A stretch of DNA of 26,346 bases, taken from Pelotomaculum_B sp041645005. GTDB taxonomy: Bacteria > Bacillota > Desulfotomaculia > Desulfotomaculales > Pelotomaculaceae. The notes beneath the pieces were generated by a model. The model did no database searches and had not been told where the DNA came from. It saw only the letters and a program-made list of their open reading frames with translations. Below are positions 6,304-13,599 of this stretch, piece by piece (the first letter of the stretch is position 1; each line of letters starts with the position of its first letter). The position numbers and the translations under genes were made by a program. The DNA lies in the NCBI GenBank assembly GCA_041645005.1, contig JBAZQW010000004.1, forward strand, positions 1-26,346, given 5' to 3'.

Positions 6304-7968
6304 CTATTTAGTTTCTAACGGGTAAGCGATCAGGCCGCCTTCCAGTATGCTTACTTTTTCAAAGCCCAATCCTTTTAATTTCAATGACGCCATGTAAGAA
6401 CGCAGACCAACCTTGCAATTGATGATAATCTCCCGGTTGCGGTCCAGTTCTCCGGCGCGGTCAACCACATGCCGCAAAGGAATGTTAATTGACCCTGGTA
6501 TGGAGCGGATAAAATACTCATCCTTAGTTCTGACGTCAACCAATACAGCCCCGGCTTCCATTTTTTCTTTCAGGGCAAGTGGTGAAACACCGGAGAACCG
6601 GCCCTGCAATTTATTTATCATTACGTGAGCGGCTACGATAGTTGAACTCATAGCCATTGAAAACGGGGGGGCGTAGGCCAGGTCCAGTTTGGCCAACTGC
6701 TCAACTGTAGATCCGAAGGTGATTGCCGTGACCAGTATATCCACCGGCTTGTCCACCACACCCTCGCCATAGATCTGCCCTCCGAGCACCAGGTGAGTTT
6801 TCCGGTCTACTATAAGCTTGGTGACAATCATATGGCTGCCGGGATAGTAGTGAGCCCTGTCCTGAGCCGGAACCAGGACTGTCTCAACATCGTAGCCAAG
6901 AGTTCTGGCGTCTCTTTCCGAAAGCCCTGTTTTGCCCACGTTAAGCTCAAACAGCTTTAAAACTGATGTTCCTAAAACACCTTTCATGGTGTCTTTATGT
7001 GCCGTTCCGGCAAAGTTGATGGCGGCAACCCGGCCAGTCTTATTGGCGGTAGATCCCATGGGGTACCAGACCGGCTTGCCTGTGATCAGGTTCATATTTT
7101 CGGCGCAGTCACCAGCAGCGTAGATGTCTTCAATATTGGTCTTCATGCTCTCGTCAACCGCGATGGCCCCGGTGGTTCCCAGCGCGATGCCGCATTCCCT
7201 GGCCAGATCCACATTTGGCCGCACGCCCACAGCAAGGACCACCAGATCGGCTGCAAGCGTGCCGGCGCCTGTTATAACCGCCCCAACATTCCCCTGTCCG
7301 TTGTCTTCGAAAGCTTTAATAGCGGTACCGGTTAAAATCTTAATTCCTTTTTCGCCAAGATATTTTTGCACATACAGCGCCACATCAGCGTCATAGGGGG
7401 GCAGGATATGCGAGGCCAGTTCCACAACGGTTGTGCCTATCCCTCTTAGCAAAAGGTTTTCCGCCACTTCCAGCCCGATCATGCCGCCTCCGACAACAAC
7501 CGCTTCCCGTATACCCTGCTCGTTGATCAGGTTCTTGATGGCGGTGGCTTCTGTGACCGTTCGCACGGTAACGATATTGCCCAGTCCTTTTCCTTCTACC
7601 GGAGGAATAAACGGAGAGGCGCCGGCTGCCAGGACCAGCTTGTCATATTCAAAATTCTTGATGTCTCCCGTACTTAAACTCTTCACAACAACCGTTTTTT
7701 CCTCAGGGATGATTTTTAGCGCTTCCATTTCTGTGATAACTTCAATGTCGTAATCAATCAAAAAATCTTTCGGCCGTCTGACCAGAAGTTCTTTTTCTTC
7801 TTTAATCACGTCACCCAGATAATAAGGCAGTCCGCAACCCGCGTAGGACACATGGCGATCCCTGGTCAAAATCACAATCTTTAAATCAGGGTTTTCCCGT
7901 TTGGCTTTTGCCGCCGCTTTAGTCCCGGCGGCAACACCGCCGATAATCAAAACTTTTTCAGATTTCAC
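6304..7968 (-). CDS. CoA-disulfide / persulfide reductase with C-terminal rhodanese domain
   Basis: This 554-aa FAD/NAD(P)H flavoprotein resembles CoADR-RHD and the Npsr persulfide reductases. It shows an N-terminal FAD site GGVAAGTKAAAKA (10-22), the single active cysteine C45 in SYAGCGLPYY, an NAD(P) site GGGMIGLEVAE (160-170), the second FAD motif DIYAAGDCAE (281-290), a dimerisation domain (about 330-450), and a rhodanese domain (about 460-550) with its catalytic C518 in NCKVGLRSY. Such enzymes reduce CoA- or glutathione-like persulfides and polysulfides, releasing H2S. The start is a GTG preceded by a GGGGG tract. It lies 18 bp after arsR and 13 bp before tusA, so the three are co-transcribed. 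Confidence 0.93.
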   Translation of the reverse strand: MKSEKVLIIGGVAAGTKAAAKAKRENPDLKIVILTRDRHVSYAGCGLPYYLGDVIKEEKELLVRRPKDFLIDYDIEVITEMEALKIIPEEKTVVVKSLSTGDIKNFEYDKLVLAAGASPFIPPVEGKGLGNIVTVRTVTEATAIKNLINEQGIREAVVVGGGMIGLEVAENLLLRGIGTTVVELASHILPPYDADVALYVQKYLGEKGIKILTGTAIKAFEDNGQGNVGAVITGAGTLAADLVVLAVGVRPNVDLARECGIALGTTGAIAVDESMKTNIEDIYAAGDCAENMNLITGKPVWYPMGSTANKTGRVAAINFAGTAHKDTMKGVLGTSVLKLFELNVGKTGLSERDARTLGYDVETVLVPAQDRAHYYPGSHMIVTKLIVDRKTHLVLGGQIYGEGVVDKPVDILVTAITFGSTVEQLAKLDLAYAPPFSMAMSSTIVAAHVMINKLQGRFSGVSPLALKEKMEAGAVLVDVRTKDEYFIRSIPGSINIPLRHVVDRAGELDRNREIIINCKVGLRSYMASLKLKGLGFEKVSILEGGLIAYPLETK

Positions 7969-7986
7969 TGCTGTTTTCCCCCTTTG

Positions 7987-8262
7987 CTAATCATTCATCA
8001 GAAGGCTGACGATTTCCCTGGCCTTCTTATTACTTACCGAATAACAAACCTCGGTCCCAGTGCGCCGTCCTTCAATTACTCCTTTACTTCGCAGTATTGC
8101 CAACTGCTGTGAAATTGTCGACTGGGGCATTTCCAGGCATCCTGTAATCTTGTTTACATTACATTCATTCTCCATCAGCCCGTGCACAATGCAAAGCCTG
8201 GTCGGATGAGCCAGCGCTTTAAGCAGTTCCGCCTTTTTCGCATATTTACTTTCAACTTTCAT
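7987..8262 (-). CDS. ArsR-family winged-helix repressor of the sulfur operon
   Basis: This 91-aa regulator has the family opening LLKALAHPTRLCIVHGL, a recognition helix MPQSTISQQLAILRSKGVI (45-63) and the wing GRRTGTEVCYSV. Four cysteines are present (C24, C34, C42, C73). The arsenic-type ELCVC metal box is absent. With sulfur-transfer genes downstream, a thiol/persulfide sensor of the BigR/SqrR kind is plausible but not shown. The ATG at 8262 is chosen because AGAGGTGG lies five bases upstream; the in-frame GTG at 8271 overlaps that site. It is the first gene of a four-gene operon and probably autoregulated through the promoter at 8290-8318. Confidence 0.9.
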   Translation of the reverse strand: MKVESKYAKKAELLKALAHPTRLCIVHGLMENECNVNKITGCLEMPQSTISQQLAILRSKGVIEGRRTGTEVCYSVSNKKAREIVSLLMND

Positions 8263-8289
8263 ATGAACCACCTCTATCTTATTATCTAT

Positions 8290-8318
8290 ATATTACAATT
8301 TAACGATTATTATGTCAA
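8290..8318 (-). promoter_or_regulatory. Sigma-A promoter of the sulfur operon
   Basis: On the minus strand a consensus TTGACA (8318-8313), a 17-base spacer and TAATAT (8295-8290) place the start near 8283, about 20 bases before the arsR ATG. The -10 region is followed by AT-rich sequence (ATATAGATAATAAGATA) that could hold the ArsR operator. No clean palindrome is visible. Confidence 0.8.
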
Positions 8319-8329
8319 GCCTGATCAAC

Positions 8330-8368
8330 AAAAAAAGGTCGTTATGATGAATAACAGACCCTTTTTTT
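8330..8368. terminator. Bidirectional intrinsic terminator ending the housekeeping cluster
   Basis: GGTC-GTTAT (8337-8345) pairs with ATAAC-(A)-GACC (8351-8360, one bulged A) around a five-base loop. The stem is flanked by A7 on the left and T7 on the right, so it can terminate on both strands. On the minus strand it separates the rpe cluster from the sulfur operon promoter just downstream. The last codons of the small gene at 8342-8476 lie inside the hairpin. Confidence 0.85.
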
Positions 8369-8476
8369 ATATTTGTTTTTCACTTTATCCTTTTCCGCAC
8401 CGCAATTCTTGCACTTGCCGGGCTTGCAGCGGGCTTCCACCACCGCCCCGCATGCCGCGCACTTAAAGACAGCCAC
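8342..8476 (-). CDS. Small RCKP-type rubredoxin-like zinc-ribbon protein
   Basis: This 44-aa reading frame starts with GTG at 8476, sharing its G with the rpe TAG stop (TAGTG), and ends at TAA 8344-8342. It begins MAVFKCAACGAVVEARCKPG and continues KCKNCGAEKD, followed by a lysine-rich tail. The two pairs CxxC (C6, C9) and CxxxxCxxC (C17, C22, C25), with the RCKP signature at 16-19, match the small rubredoxin-like domain found as a stand-alone or fused module in anaerobes; a Zn or Fe site is likely. A GGTGG/GAGGG stretch inside the rpe end can serve as ribosome site. Translational coupling to rpe is likely. No partner or function is known to me. Confidence 0.72.
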   Translation of the reverse strand: MAVFKCAACGAVVEARCKPGKCKNCGAEKDKVKNKYKKRVCYSS

Positions 8477-9147
8477 TAACCCTCACCACCTTCCGCCGCC
8501 TTTCTGATCTGCCTCACCGCCACGGCGATATCACCACTGCCGAAAATGGCCGAGCCCGCCACCAGAACGTTAGCCCCCGCATTAACAACGCCGGCCGCGG
8601 TTTCCCGGTTAATACCGCCGTCCACCTGGATTTCCGCGCTTGAGCCACACCTTTCCAGCATCTTTCTGACAGTTGTGATTTTGGGCAGCACCTCAGGTAT
8701 AAAGGCCTGGCCGCCAAAGCCGGGGTTGACCGTCATCAACAGCACTAAATCCACTAGCGGCAGAATGTATTCAATAACCGCTGGTGAAGTGGCCGGGTTC
8801 AGCGCCACACCCGCCCTGGCGCCTTTTTCTTTAATCAGCGACACAATCCGGTGCAGGTGATTGACCGACTCCGCGTGTACCGTGACCAGATCAGCGCCGG
8901 CCTGGATAAACTCCTCTATATATAAACCGGGGTTTTCGATCATCAGGTGAACATCAAAAAGCATATTGCTTTTTGGCCTCAGTGCTTTAACTATCAGAGG
9001 GCCGACAGTTATGTTGGGGACAAAGTGACCGTCCATAACATCGATATGGAGGTATTCGGCGCCAGCCTCTTCGACTTTTAAAACATCCTGCAAAAGAGCG
9101 GTAAAATCTGCGGAGAGAATCGAAGGAGCTATTTTAACTGCTGTCAT
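8476..9147 (-). CDS. rpe: Ribulose-phosphate 3-epimerase
   Basis: This 223-aa TIM-barrel enzyme interconverts ribulose-5-phosphate and xylulose-5-phosphate in the pentose phosphate pathway. Visible signatures are APSILSADF (7-15), the metal/catalytic DVMDGHFVPNITVG, the phosphate-site VNPGFGGQAFIP, and QVDGGI near the C-terminus. Length is normal for the family. Its ATG follows the rsgA TAA with no gap, and AGGAG lies ten bases upstream. The rsgA-rpe pairing downstream of a PASTA kinase is standard in Firmicutes. Confidence 0.97.
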   Translation of the reverse strand: MTAVKIAPSILSADFTALLQDVLKVEEAGAEYLHIDVMDGHFVPNITVGPLIVKALRPKSNMLFDVHLMIENPGLYIEEFIQAGADLVTVHAESVNHLHRIVSLIKEKGARAGVALNPATSPAVIEYILPLVDLVLLMTVNPGFGGQAFIPEVLPKITTVRKMLERCGSSAEIQVDGGINRETAAGVVNAGANVLVAGSAIFGSGDIAVAVRQIRKAAEGGEG

Positions 9148-10047
9148 TTAATACTTTCTCCTATTCATAAGTTCCTCTAAAAATTCCAGGTACTGACGGT
9201 AACGGGCTTCCCCGATCTCGCCAGCCTCCACGGCTTCCCTGATCGCGCAGCCCGGCTCCTTGAAATGCAGGCAGCTGGTAAAATAGCATCCCTTTTCATA
9301 GTCCACAATCTCAGAGAAAAAGCCAGGCAGCTCTTCAGGCTTTATGTCCGGCAGGTCCAGGCTGGTGAAACCAGGTGTGTCCGCCACAAATCCACCTTGC
9401 GGCAGGCTGATCAACTGAACATGGCGGGTAGTATGCCTGCCACTTTTAAGCTTGGCGCTTACTTCGCCTGTTCTGAGCCTGAGACCGGGCATTAAGGTAT
9501 TTAAGATCGATGACTTACCAACACCGGAAGGTCCGGCGAAAACGGAAATCTTCCCGTCCAGCAACTCCCTTAAACGCTCCAGTCCTTCACCGGTCCTGGC
9601 GCTGGTAACAACTACAGGGTAGGTTTTCTGGTAGCGGGACACAAGTTCAATCTGAACCTCATTGGTTAAATCGACCTTGTTAAAACAAATTATTGGTTCA
9701 ATCTGATTTAACCTGGCTGAGATTAAAAAGCGCTCCAACAGCCCCGGAGTGGGGTCAGGTTCCCGCAATGAAAATACAATCACCGCCTGGTCCACGTTAG
9801 CCACCGCGGGTCGCTTAAGCAAGGACCGGCGGGGCAGCACTTTTTCAACAACACCTTTATGTTCAGAGCCAGGTTTCATTTCCACCCGGTCACCGACCAG
9901 CACCTGCTGTTTTTCATGACGCAAGCGACCGCGCAGGGAACACTCCCATTCTGTCTCGCCGTCATGTATATAATAAAAACCCCCGTAAGCCCTGACCACT
10001 AATCCTTCAATCAGGGTGTCCAGGCTATCCAAAACTCTGCTCACCAT
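9148..10047 (-). CDS. rsgA: Ribosome small subunit biogenesis GTPase RsgA
   Basis: This is a 299-aa circularly permuted GTPase that checks 30S maturation. An OB-fold N-terminus (about 12-75) is followed by G4 CFNKVDL, then G1 GPSGVGKSSILNTL, the switch region GRHTTRH, and G3 DTPGF. A zinc site C-x5-C-x-H-x5-C lies in CYFTSCLHFKEPGC. The permuted order G4-G1-G3 and the zinc finger are diagnostic. The ATG used overlaps the pknB end by 23 bp and has a weak ribosome site. A downstream TTG (fifteen bases in) would give a family-typical N-terminus, so the exact start is uncertain. Confidence 0.95.
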   Translation of the reverse strand: MVSRVLDSLDTLIEGLVVRAYGGFYYIHDGETEWECSLRGRLRHEKQQVLVGDRVEMKPGSEHKGVVEKVLPRRSLLKRPAVANVDQAVIVFSLREPDPTPGLLERFLISARLNQIEPIICFNKVDLTNEVQIELVSRYQKTYPVVVTSARTGEGLERLRELLDGKISVFAGPSGVGKSSILNTLMPGLRLRTGEVSAKLKSGRHTTRHVQLISLPQGGFVADTPGFTSLDLPDIKPEELPGFFSEIVDYEKGCYFTSCLHFKEPGCAIREAVEAGEIGEARYRQYLEFLEELMNRRKY

Positions 10048-11881
10048 ACAATTTTTTGTCTAAATAGACTTGAATTACCGCTTTCCCGTAGTATGGAACT
10101 TCTTTCACCACTTTTTCCCCCGCATCGTGCGTGTTAATATAGAAATTATTACTTCCTTTGGCGTCATTAACCACAATCTTCAACTCATAGGTCTTATTAT
10201 CAGTCGGAATCCTGACCTCAACCCGTGCTGCCTTCTCAGACGGTCCGGGGCCGCTGCTTACTGTTACCTGTACCAAGGAGTTTTCTTGAACCTCTGTTCC
10301 CTTGGCCGGGATTTGACTTATCACCTGTCCGGTGAAATAATTAGTGCTCGCGGCTTTCTTTACGTTTGAATCAAGTTTCAACTTTAATTTTTCCAGTTCC
10401 GTACTGGCTTTATCAACGGTCATACCGACCAGATCCGGCACCTGGCGTACTACAGGCTGAGGGCCTTTGCTGACGAAAAGCATAACACCGTCACCTTTTG
10501 ACAATCTTTCTCCAGGCTTTGGATCTTGATCCATAACTATTCCTACGGGATCATTGCTATACCTTTCCTGCACAGGGTCAGTAACATTCAAATCATTTTT
10601 ATTGATCTTGATTTTCGCATCATTGACCGGCAGGCCAATCACATTGGGAACATCACGCCATTCGGGACCCAGGCTGACAGACAGGGTTACCGTACGGGTA
10701 ACCTTAATTTTTGTTTCAGGCTCCGGGTCCTGAGAGATAACCTGTCCCTGCGAAACAGAGGGGTGGGCGCTCTTGTTAACCTGGACGTGCTTTATACCCT
10801 GTAAGCGAAGCAAGCCCTCGGCGTCTTCCTGCGTCTCTCCTATAACATCCGGCATCTTTACCTCCGGAACGTTCAGATAAAACCAAAAACCTACCGCCCC
10901 GGCAATGATCAGCCCGAGAACGATCAGGGACACCCAAAACCAGGCCGGCCGGCGGCCAGCTTGCGCCCTGCCCCCCACCTCAGTTTGGAGGCTCTCCTGC
11001 TGGGGCCAAACCGTAGGGATTACCCTGGTGGCAAACTCGTCGTCCTGCCTGGGCTCCCCGGCGACACCCACTGTTATCTTTTCCAAATCCGCTGCCATGT
11101 CCCTGGCTGTTTCGTAGCGGTCAGCAGGAATTTTGGCCATCGCCCGGGCGATTAACCTCTCCAGTCCGGGGGATACGGCGGGATTAATGCTGGAAGGGCG
11201 GGGAGGACTTTCCTGGATGTGTTTTAAAGCCACTCCGATTGGCGTCTCTCCCTGAAAAGGCAGCTGGCCTGTGACCATCTCATACAACACTATCCCCAGG
11301 GAATATATATCGGACCGTGGTCCCGCGGTTTCACCCCTCGCCTGTTCGGGAGAGAGGTAATGAACCGAACCGACTATTGTATCAGTCTGGGTCAAAGTGG
11401 CTGTTGTGGCTTCCCTGGCGATACCAAAATCAGTCAGCTTGGCCCGTTCCCCTTTAGTCATCAAAATATTTTGTGGCTTGACATCCCTGTGCACAATATT
11501 GTTTTCATGAGCATGCTGGAGGGCTTCACTTATCTGGCGGGCAATTTCAATCGCCCTGTCAGCCCGCAGCGCACCCTGCCCTCTGATCAGGTTTTTCAGA
11601 TTATCCCCTTCCACATATTCCATAACCAGGTAATGGACTTCGCCTTCCTGCCCAACGTCATAAATACTGACTATGTTTGGATGGGAAAGGCTGGCGACAG
11701 CTTGAGCCTCCCTGCGAAACCGCTTTACAAAATCTTCATCACAGGTAAACTCGTGCCGTAGGATTTTGACGGTTACCAGCCGGTTTAGTAAAGTGTCCCG
11801 GCCTTTGTAAACAATGGCCATTCCCCCGCCGCCGAGCTGCTCTAAAAGTTCATACCGGTTCCCCAAGAGTTTCCCAATCAA
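10025..11881 (-). CDS. pknB: PASTA-domain Ser/Thr protein kinase (PknB/PrkC type)
   Basis: This is a 618-aa membrane kinase that senses muropeptides/lipid II and phosphorylates wall and division proteins. The cytoplasmic kinase domain (10-270) has the glycine loop GGGGMAIVYK (17-26), catalytic K39, HRDVKPQN (131-138), DFG (151-153) and a Thr-rich activation loop (TATLTQTDT). One transmembrane segment (about 315-340, FWVSLIVLGLIIAGAVGFWF) is followed by three extracellular PASTA repeats (about 343-545) and a C-terminal extension of about 70 residues without a recognised fold. The start is TTG with GAGGTG seven bases upstream; the codon before it is a stop, so no longer start is possible. The 323-bp repeat-filled gap upstream separates it from the PBP gene. 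Confidence 0.96.
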   Translation of the reverse strand: MIGKLLGNRYELLEQLGGGGMAIVYKGRDTLLNRLVTVKILRHEFTCDEDFVKRFRREAQAVASLSHPNIVSIYDVGQEGEVHYLVMEYVEGDNLKNLIRGQGALRADRAIEIARQISEALQHAHENNIVHRDVKPQNILMTKGERAKLTDFGIAREATTATLTQTDTIVGSVHYLSPEQARGETAGPRSDIYSLGIVLYEMVTGQLPFQGETPIGVALKHIQESPPRPSSINPAVSPGLERLIARAMAKIPADRYETARDMAADLEKITVGVAGEPRQDDEFATRVIPTVWPQQESLQTEVGGRAQAGRRPAWFWVSLIVLGLIIAGAVGFWFYLNVPEVKMPDVIGETQEDAEGLLRLQGIKHVQVNKSAHPSVSQGQVISQDPEPETKIKVTRTVTLSVSLGPEWRDVPNVIGLPVNDAKIKINKNDLNVTDPVQERYSNDPVGIVMDQDPKPGERLSKGDGVMLFVSKGPQPVVRQVPDLVGMTVDKASTELEKLKLKLDSNVKKAASTNYFTGQVISQIPAKGTEVQENSLVQVTVSSGPGPSEKAARVEVRIPTDNKTYELKIVVNDAKGSNNFYINTHDAGEKVVKEVPYYGKAVIQVYLDKKLYGEQSFG

Positions 11882-12081
11882 TCACATTCACCTCAAATCC
11901 ATAGTTAACTGAGTCGTGGGTCGTGAGACGTGAGTCGTGGGTATGACAGGCATTCCTTGTTGGTCTCGAAGTTTTTACTTTTCCCCACTTCCGTCTTTGT
12001 GTCCCACTTTTATATCCCTATGTTTGTCTATATAAACACTAATCTTTACGACTAGACAATTCTCAATGTCTTACGTCTCAT

Positions 12082-12105
12082 TGTAGGTCTGGATTTATCC
12101 GGACA
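12082..12105 (+). repeat. Small palindrome, family member 1
   Basis: A 24-bp unit begins TGTAGGTCTGGAT and contains the stem GTCTGGAT-TT-ATCCGGAC. It matches the reverse complement of 12151-12174 at most positions: the same TG-AGGT opening, the same ATTTAT centre and the same GACA/CACA close. Confidence 0.55.
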
Positions 12106-12150
12106 TTATTGTCTTTATCAAGATCTGATCCTCTATACCCGCAGGCTTTT

Positions 12151-12174
12151 TGTGCGAATAAATTCGCACCTGCA
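12151..12174 (-). repeat. Small palindrome, family member 2
   Basis: A 24-bp unit on the minus strand begins TGCAGGTGCGAAT and contains the perfect stem GTGCGAAT-2-ATTCGCAC. An outer GCAGG at 12141-12145 can extend the pairing. It lies in inverse orientation to the copy at 12082-12105. Confidence 0.6.
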
Positions 12175-12204
12175 TCTTCTCACGTCTTACGTCTCACGTC
12201 CCAA

Positions 12205-13599
12205 TTAGTATCCCTTGGCGGCGGCCGCGGCTATAAGGCGTCCCGCAATAGGAGCGGCGACCGCACCGCCAGAGCCCGCGTTTTCTAAAATTACCGCCAC
12301 CGCCAGACTTGGTTGGCTGGCAGGCGCAAATCCAATAAACCAGGCATGCGAAGCGCCGTGCGGGTTCTGCGCCGAGCCGGTCTTCCCGGCAACCTGCATC
12401 CCGGGCACAGCGGCTGCTGTCGCGGTGCCATAACGCACCGCCTCAAGCATGCCCTCTTTGATAATCCCCGCAATTTGCGGAGAGGTGGCAGTCAGCCATT
12501 TGCGTCCAGATGTTTGCAGTATCACCTCACCCATTGAATCCTTAACGGTATCCACCAGGTAAGGGCGCATGATTACACCTTTGTTAGCTACAGCCGCGGC
12601 CACCAAAGCCATCTGCAGCGGGCTTACCAGAACCTCGCCCTGACCGATAGCGCTGCTGGCCAGCTCGGTTGGGTGCAGCTTATCGGTTGGGGCTATTGTA
12701 CCCGGCCGAGCCGGCACCCCCAGTCCGGGATCCTGGGTCAGGCCAAAAGCCTTTACGGCTTTTTCAAAACCGTCCGGCCCCAGATCCACACCCAGTTGGG
12801 CAAAAGTAGTGTTGCAGGAAACGGCAAGCGCTTTTTTTATATCCACTTCGCCGTGTACGTCTGTATCCATAAGCTTGTAACCGTCAACTTCAATAAAGCC
12901 AGGGCAGCTAAACGTCTTTGCGGCGAGATCAGGCTTTTCAGCCAGCGCGCCGGCAGCGGTTACGACCTTGAAAGTCGATCCCGGCGGGTAGGCACCCTGC
13001 GTGGCACGGTTAATCAGGGGCGCGGCCTCATCCGCAACCAGACTGCTCCAGATATTGTCCAGCCTGTTGGGGTCAAAGCTGGGGCTTGAAGCCATCACCA
13101 GCACCGCCCCAGACCTGGGATCGATAAGAACCACCGCTCCCCGCCGGCCGCCCAGCAAGTCCACAGCCAATTCCTGCAGGTTAGCGTCCAGGGTGAGGAC
13201 CATATCCCCACCGGACTGTTGCCTGTCAAGAATCTTATTGACATAGTTCCTAATCCGGTCGGCTCCTTCCCTCCCCAGGAGATAGCGGTCATACGTGGAT
13301 TCAAGACCCGCCCTGCCATACAGTTCCGAGATATATCCTATCAGATGAGCTGTTTCACGTCCCCTTGGATAAACACGCCTGCCCCTGCCGTCTGTAAACT
13401 CAGTCCTGGCCAGGACAGCACCTTTAGCATCATAAATAGTGCCGCGCAGGACCTGTGCCTCATATTCCTGAAAACGGCGATTATAGGTATTAGCGGCAAT
13501 GGCGGGCCCTCTGATCACCTGAAGGTACGAAAGGTAAACGACCAGGATCGAAAACAGCCCAAGCATTAGAATTCCCAGTTTTAAAATATTATTTTTCAT
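12205..13599 (-). CDS. Class B penicillin-binding protein (PbpA-like transpeptidase)
   Basis: This is a 464-aa peptidoglycan D,D-transpeptidase anchored by one N-terminal segment (about 7-27). A short pedestal (about 45-150, RGTIYDAKGAVLA) leads to the transpeptidase domain with catalytic S208-TFK211 (PPGSTFK), SCN (261-263) and KTGS (406-409). All active-site motifs are intact. It has no PASTA repeats and is shorter than typical FtsI/SpoVD, fitting the PbpA type that partners a SEDS glycosyltransferase. Its ATG overlaps the stop of the SEDS gene (ATGA), so the pair is translationally coupled, as expected for a SEDS-bPBP complex. Confidence 0.94.
   Translation of the reverse strand: MKNNILKLGILMLGLFSILVVYLSYLQVIRGPAIAANTYNRRFQEYEAQVLRGTIYDAKGAVLARTEFTDGRGRRVYPRGRETAHLIGYISELYGRAGLESTYDRYLLGREGADRIRNYVNKILDRQQSGGDMVLTLDANLQELAVDLLGGRRGAVVLIDPRSGAVLVMASSPSFDPNRLDNIWSSLVADEAAPLINRATQGAYPPGSTFKVVTAAGALAEKPDLAAKTFSCPGFIEVDGYKLMDTDVHGEVDIKKALAVSCNTTFAQLGVDLGPDGFEKAVKAFGLTQDPGLGVPARPGTIAPTDKLHPTELASSAIGQGEVLVSPLQMALVAAAVANKGVIMRPYLVDTVKDSMGEVILQTSGRKWLTATSPQIAGIIKEGMLEAVRYGTATAAAVPGMQVAGKTGSAQNPHGASHAWFIGFAPASQPSLAVAVILENAGSGGAVAAPIAGRLIAAAAAKGY

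Larger units (their letters stand above)
11882..12204. repeat. Intergenic repeat element with imperfect terminal inverted repeats
   Basis: This 323-bp gap in the PBP-kinase junction is non-coding. Outer blocks 11917-11941 and 12179-12203 are inverted repeats matching at 21 of 25 positions around the core ACGTCTCACG. The left block also contains GAGTCGTGGGT twice (11911-11921, 11932-11942). GTCTTACGTCTCA is repeated exactly at 12068-12080 and 12184-12196. Inside are two related hairpins in opposite orientation (12082-12105 and 12151-12174) and a TTGTCTA/TAGACAA pair (12024-12030/12053-12059). The right block ends exactly at the PBP stop codon. It looks like a non-autonomous insertion or repeat cluster. 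No transposase is present. Confidence 0.7.

Noticed and set aside
7987..8262. Arsenic-responsive ArsR repressor
   Set aside because: The paired-cysteine metal box of arsenic sensors is missing and no arsenic genes are adjacent; the neighbours handle persulfide sulfur.
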